From: an uncultured Prevotella sp.
Lineage (GTDB): Bacteria > Bacteroidota > Bacteroidia > Bacteroidales > Bacteroidaceae
Assembly (NCBI GenBank): GCA_900315765.1
Contig: ONAK01000037.1
Location: forward strand, 1-43,780
DNA length: 43,780 bases
Direction of reading: 5' to 3'
Part shown: piece by piece, positions 43,670 through 43,780 of the stretch
How positions within the stretch are numbered: the stretch's first letter is position 1
How the letters are laid out: every line of letters starts with the position of its first letter
The notes under the pieces: generated by a model
What the model was told of the DNA's origin: nothing
The model's database searches: none
The model's input: the letters and a program-made list of their open reading frames with translations, nothing else
Program-made: the position numbers and the translations under genes

Positions 43670-43780
43670 TAAATTTAGATATTGTAGTTTAACGATTTTA
43701 GTTGACTACTTGGAGCCTTATTTGTGATAAGGGTTGACCTAGGGTTAAACTTATTTTTAATTCATGTTGACTCGACTTTA

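Larger units (their letters stand above)
43204..43780. other. Non-coding, repeat-rich region from tRNA-Leu to the window edge
   Basis: No convincing gene is seen. An 83-codon frame at 43476-43727 has no family features and runs across three palindromes, so it is probably not a gene. The region holds the TGAGAGAT array (43220-43484), a plain AT-rich stretch (43485-43610), the TTCCCANNNTGGGAA palindromes (43611-43669) and about 110 bases of AT-rich DNA without clear signals. Confidence 0.75.

Noticed and set aside
43476-43727. 83-codon open frame near the right edge
   Set aside because: It has no family features and its second half is made of the 22-bp spaced palindromes, whose period is not a multiple of three.

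Overview
The window looks like a chromosomal piece of a xylan- and starch-degrading member of the Bacteroidales, most likely Prevotella or a close relative from a gut or rumen. The evidence is the tandem SusC/SusD pairs, a hybrid two-component (HTCS) sensor, lipoprotein signals of Bacteroidetes type, and many promoters that fit the Bacteroidetes consensus TTTG-N19-21-TAnnTTTG. This placement is inferred from gene content only.

Layout. (1) 1-3096, minus: an HTCS sensor/regulator, broken by one frameshift and cut by the left edge. (2) 3278-5767, plus: a GH115 xylan alpha-glucuronidase, divergent from the sensor. (3) 5984-19632, plus: the core xylan utilisation (Xus) operon in its known order, xusA (SusC), xusB (SusD), xusC (SusC), xusD (SusD), xusE (surface glycan-binding lipoprotein) and a GH10 endoxylanase with carbohydrate-binding inserts. 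Two terminator-like hairpins close it. (4) 19816-29481, plus: a second xylan operon with a tandem GH43-CBM6 protein, a PA14-containing GH31, a CE1 feruloyl-esterase-like protein, a CE15 glucuronoyl esterase and a two-domain esterase. A bidirectional terminator follows. (5) 29521-36318, minus: a starch operon malQ-susB-pulA (GH77, GH97, GH13). (6) 36440-42906: housekeeping genes, namely RNase R, an SDR epimerase with a PAP2 membrane phosphatase, GreA, a HIT protein and mannose-1-phosphate guanylyltransferase. (7) 43063-43147: tRNA-Leu(CAA), followed by about 630 bp of repeat-rich non-coding DNA to the right edge.

How it works together (inference from families). The HTCS would sense periplasmic xylo-oligosaccharides and switch on both xylan operons. 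XusB, XusD, XusE and the GH10 lipoprotein would bind and cut glucuronoarabinoxylan at the cell surface, and XusA/XusC would import the pieces. GH115, GH43, GH31, CE1, CE15 and the esterases would then strip methylglucuronate, arabinose/xylose, alpha-xylosyl-type, feruloyl, lignin-ester and acyl side groups. The neighbouring starch operon handles alpha-glucans.

Most notable points. Four genes of the xylan locus (HTCS, xusB, xyn10C, first GH43) are frame-disrupted, and two of the lesions fall exactly on the catalytic acid motifs of GH10 and GH43. Either this locus is decaying or the assembly has errors. Next to the tRNA-Leu lies an array of 11 exact copies of TGAGAGAT, partly at an exact 11-bp period, and then three 15-bp palindromes TTCCCANNNTGGGAA at an exact 22-bp period. 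I could not assign either array to a known element. A TGTAACA/TGTTAC dyad in both control regions of the xylan genes is a candidate operator for the HTCS.
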